From Caballeronia telluris (lineage in GTDB: Bacteria; Pseudomonadota; Gammaproteobacteria; Burkholderiales; Burkholderiaceae): 64,000 bases of DNA. A program made the position numbers and the translations under genes. The DNA lies in assembly GCF_001544495.1 (NCBI RefSeq), contig NZ_FCNZ02000001.1:186001-250000 (forward strand), in the 5' to 3' direction. Below are positions 62,391 through 64,000 of the stretch, piece after piece; positions within the stretch are counted from its first letter, which is position 1, and each line of letters opens with the position of its first letter. The notes under the pieces are model-generated. The model did not search any database. It saw only the letters and a program-made list of their open reading frames with translations, and was not told where the DNA came from.

Positions 62391-63157
62391 CAGGACTGGT
62401 CTCCGGATGACGACGGCGTCTCGCTGAGTGGCAGGCGGCCGATCGCTTCGTCGCGTGGTGCAATGAAAGTGCGGCTCACAGTGACGAGGCCTGCCGAGAT
62501 GCTCGACATCGTGGGTTCGCCGCGCCGCACGCGCGCGAGCGTCGACAAGGGCAGCGCAGTAACGACGTCGCCGGGAGAAAGCGCCTGGGCCGCGTGTACG
62601 ACACGCGTATCACGCGAGTACGCCACGCGACGCACGGCCTCGTTCCCACACGCAACGGTGGACGGATCGATATCGTCCCGACGGATCGCGACGCCGGCCG
62701 CCACCGGATGCTCGATCCGCATGCACGAAGATGCGTGGACGCGCGTCATCGCTGGCGCCTGCTGCTCAGCGACGCGCGTGCCATACTCGATCACGATGGT
62801 CCGCGACGCAATGTCGTTACCCTGCATCCACGGTGTGATGCCGGGCATTCGAAGGCGCGCGGCGCGGGCAAGCCGCGCAGTCGGCAGCTGGTTCGCTTTG
62901 CAGCACCTGGGCAGGTTCGCGACGACGATCCGCGCGGCTTCGGTCTGCCACTGCGCGGGCAGAACCGATAGGTTCACAACGTCGCCCAGACGAACTTCCC
63001 GGTCCGCCACATTGGCTGTATCAAAGAACACGACTTGCGGCAGCGGAGATGTGGCGCAGGCGAATTCATTGGCGAGCGCGATGACGATCGCCAGCGATGC
63101 GGCGCGCATGCGCGCCCTGAATAGGGGTAGTAGCAATCTGAGGGAGCAACGGGTCAT
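62390..63157 (-). CDS. flgA: P-ring assembly chaperone FlgA
   Basis: 255 aa with a signal peptide (about 1-30, FRARMRAASLAIVIALANEFACA) and a SAF domain in the C-terminal half (AAGVAIRRDDIDPSTVACGN, ARVRRGEPTMSSISAGLVTVSRTFIAPRDEAIG). Periplasmic chaperone for FlgI. It sits 11 bp downstream of flgG. Confidence 0.9.
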   Translation of the reverse strand: MTRCSLRLLLPLFRARMRAASLAIVIALANEFACATSPLPQVVFFDTANVADREVRLGDVVNLSVLPAQWQTEAARIVVANLPRCCKANQLPTARLARAARLRMPGITPWMQGNDIASRTIVIEYGTRVAEQQAPAMTRVHASSCMRIEHPVAAGVAIRRDDIDPSTVACGNEAVRRVAYSRDTRVVHAAQALSPGDVVTALPLSTLARVRRGEPTMSSISAGLVTVSRTFIAPRDEAIGRLPLSETPSSSGDQS

Positions 63158-63168
63158 CGCGTCGGTTC

Positions 63169-63948
63169 CTAACGTTTGAGCCCGTTGGCGATAGACATCA
63201 GTTCGTCGCCGACCTGAACGAGGCGCGCGTTGGCCGCATAGGCGCGTTGAAAAAGCATGAGCTTGACGAGTTCGTCCGACAGCGTCACGTTCGATCCTTC
63301 GCCGTAGCCCTGCACGAGCGAACCGGCATTGTCCTCGCCGGGTTTGAGGCGCGAGAGCGCGACGCCGTCGTCCTGGATGCGATAGATGCCATCGCCCTGC
63401 GTTTGTAACGCGCGCGTGTCCGTCGGCATGACGAGTTCGATCTGGCCGATCTCGAGCGGATCTGCTTGATCGGGAAGCATGGCCGACACCCGACCGTCGG
63501 TACCGATGGTGAGCGCGGCGGCGTCATGCGGCACGGAAATCATTGCCTTGAGCGCCTGTCCGTTGGGTGCCGCGAGAAAACCGTCCGTGCCGACGTGTAA
63601 TGTGCCGCCGCGCCACAATGTCGCTTCGCTTGATGCGCGGTCGGATTGCAATTCGATGAAGCCATCGCCCTTGATCGCAACATCGAACGCGTTGCCGGTT
63701 TCATGCAGCACACCGGGGGTGAACACGCGTAGCGTGGGATCAACCGCGACGCCTGCCGCGACAGGTGCGGAACGCTGACCGCGCGCTACGTTTGCGGATA
63801 TCGCCCCGTCGGTCATCAGTTCGGAAAACGATGCTTCGCCACGCTTGAAAGCGGCGGTATTCATGTTGGCGAGATTGTTCGCCGTGATGTCGACCGCGCT
63901 TTGCTGCGCATTCAGACCCGTCGCGCCGATGTAGAAGACGTTGTTCAT
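63169..63948 (-). CDS. flgG: Distal rod protein FlgG
   Basis: 259 aa, the usual FlgG size. N-terminus YIGATGLNAQQSAVDITANNLANMNTAAFKRG, middle PGVLHETGNAFDVAIKGDGFIELQ and AALTIGTDGRVSAM, C-terminus GSLVQGYGEGSNVTLSDELVKLMLFQRAYAANARLVQ. It starts with an ATGA overlap with the gene upstream. Confidence 0.92.
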   Translation of the reverse strand: MNNVFYIGATGLNAQQSAVDITANNLANMNTAAFKRGEASFSELMTDGAISANVARGQRSAPVAAGVAVDPTLRVFTPGVLHETGNAFDVAIKGDGFIELQSDRASSEATLWRGGTLHVGTDGFLAAPNGQALKAMISVPHDAAALTIGTDGRVSAMLPDQADPLEIGQIELVMPTDTRALQTQGDGIYRIQDDGVALSRLKPGEDNAGSLVQGYGEGSNVTLSDELVKLMLFQRAYAANARLVQVGDELMSIANGLKR

Positions 63949-64000
63949 GCTGACATTTCTCCGAGACGCTGCAGGGCACTACCCATCATGTCGTCGTATG
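63945..64000 (-). CDS. C-terminal end of the gene upstream of flgG, probably flgF
   Basis: Only 17 codons and a stop are in the window, read as YDDMMGSALQRLGEMSA. They end in the ATGA that starts flgG. The place before flgG argues for flgF, and the helical ending suits it, but the fragment is too short to prove it. Confidence 0.5.
   Translation of the reverse strand, partial: YDDMMGSALQRLGEMSA

Noticed and set aside
1..64000. tRNA, rRNA or insertion sequences
   Set aside because: No cloverleaf with GTTCRA and CCA-end, no rRNA stretches and no transposase motifs or flanking duplications were noticed; a tRNA scan would be decisive.

Overview
The window looks like the replication-origin region of a secondary chromosome (chromid) from a Burkholderiaceae bacterium of the Caballeronia/Paraburkholderia/Burkholderia group. 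The reasons are very high GC coding DNA, a Rep_3-type initiator next to parA and parB, a KfrA-like coiled-coil gene and iterons at the origin, an L-fucose oxidation operon, a sarcosine oxidase operon and GlxA/AraC regulators. The genus is inferred from gene content only. No rRNA, tRNA, CRISPR array or insertion sequence was seen.

Layout. (1) 1-6.6 kb, replication and partition: the 3' end of a tyrosine recombinase, kfrA (minus), an origin of about 1.7 kb with 19 iterons of the form GTGAG-N6-CGGGA, repA, then parB and parA (minus) with two palindromic parS sites (core CTTTATGCGCATAAAG). (2) 6.9-12.1 kb, a chaperone-usher fimbrial operon: pilin, chaperone, usher, two-domain tip protein. (3) 12.2-15.2 kb, a CoA-ligase-like/GNAT acyltransferase and a small unknown protein. 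(4) 15.3-25.3 kb, an IclR regulator divergent from a sugar ABC transporter and enzymes fitting the non-phosphorylative L-fucose pathway (dehydrogenase, lactonase, UxaA-type dehydratase in two polypeptides, ketodeoxyfuconate dehydrogenase, diketo-acid hydrolase). A third near-perfect parS lies inside one gene here and a stray iteron follows the operon.

(5) 25.4-34.8 kb, single genes: thioesterase, two chemoreceptors, AGE epimerase, MgtC-like protein, unknown membrane protein, a 50-residue protein, DUF2239 protein and flavin reductase. (6) 35.2-48.5 kb, one-carbon/betaine metabolism: proVW-type ABC transporter whose binding-protein gene survives only as a scrambled remnant, two GlxA-type regulators, class II aldolase, L-serine dehydratase and soxBDAG. 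Sarcosine oxidase makes glycine and C1 units; serine made from these can be deaminated by SdaA to pyruvate.

(7) 48.6-64 kb, minus strand: a compact flagellar-type cluster in the order (flgF) flgG-A-H-I-B-C, fliE-F-(fliG position)-H-I-J-(K), flgD-E, fliM-N-O-P, fliA, a TPR protein and an unknown protein, nearly all coupled by 4-nt stop/start overlaps. It departs from the textbook flagellum: the FliG-position protein is about 181 aa without a recognisable torque domain, FlgD is short, FlgH lacks a lipobox, FliM is reduced, and no fliQ, fliR, flhB, flhA, motAB or flagellin is present in the window. It is probably a second, divergent flagellar system and is the best candidate here for something not fully described.
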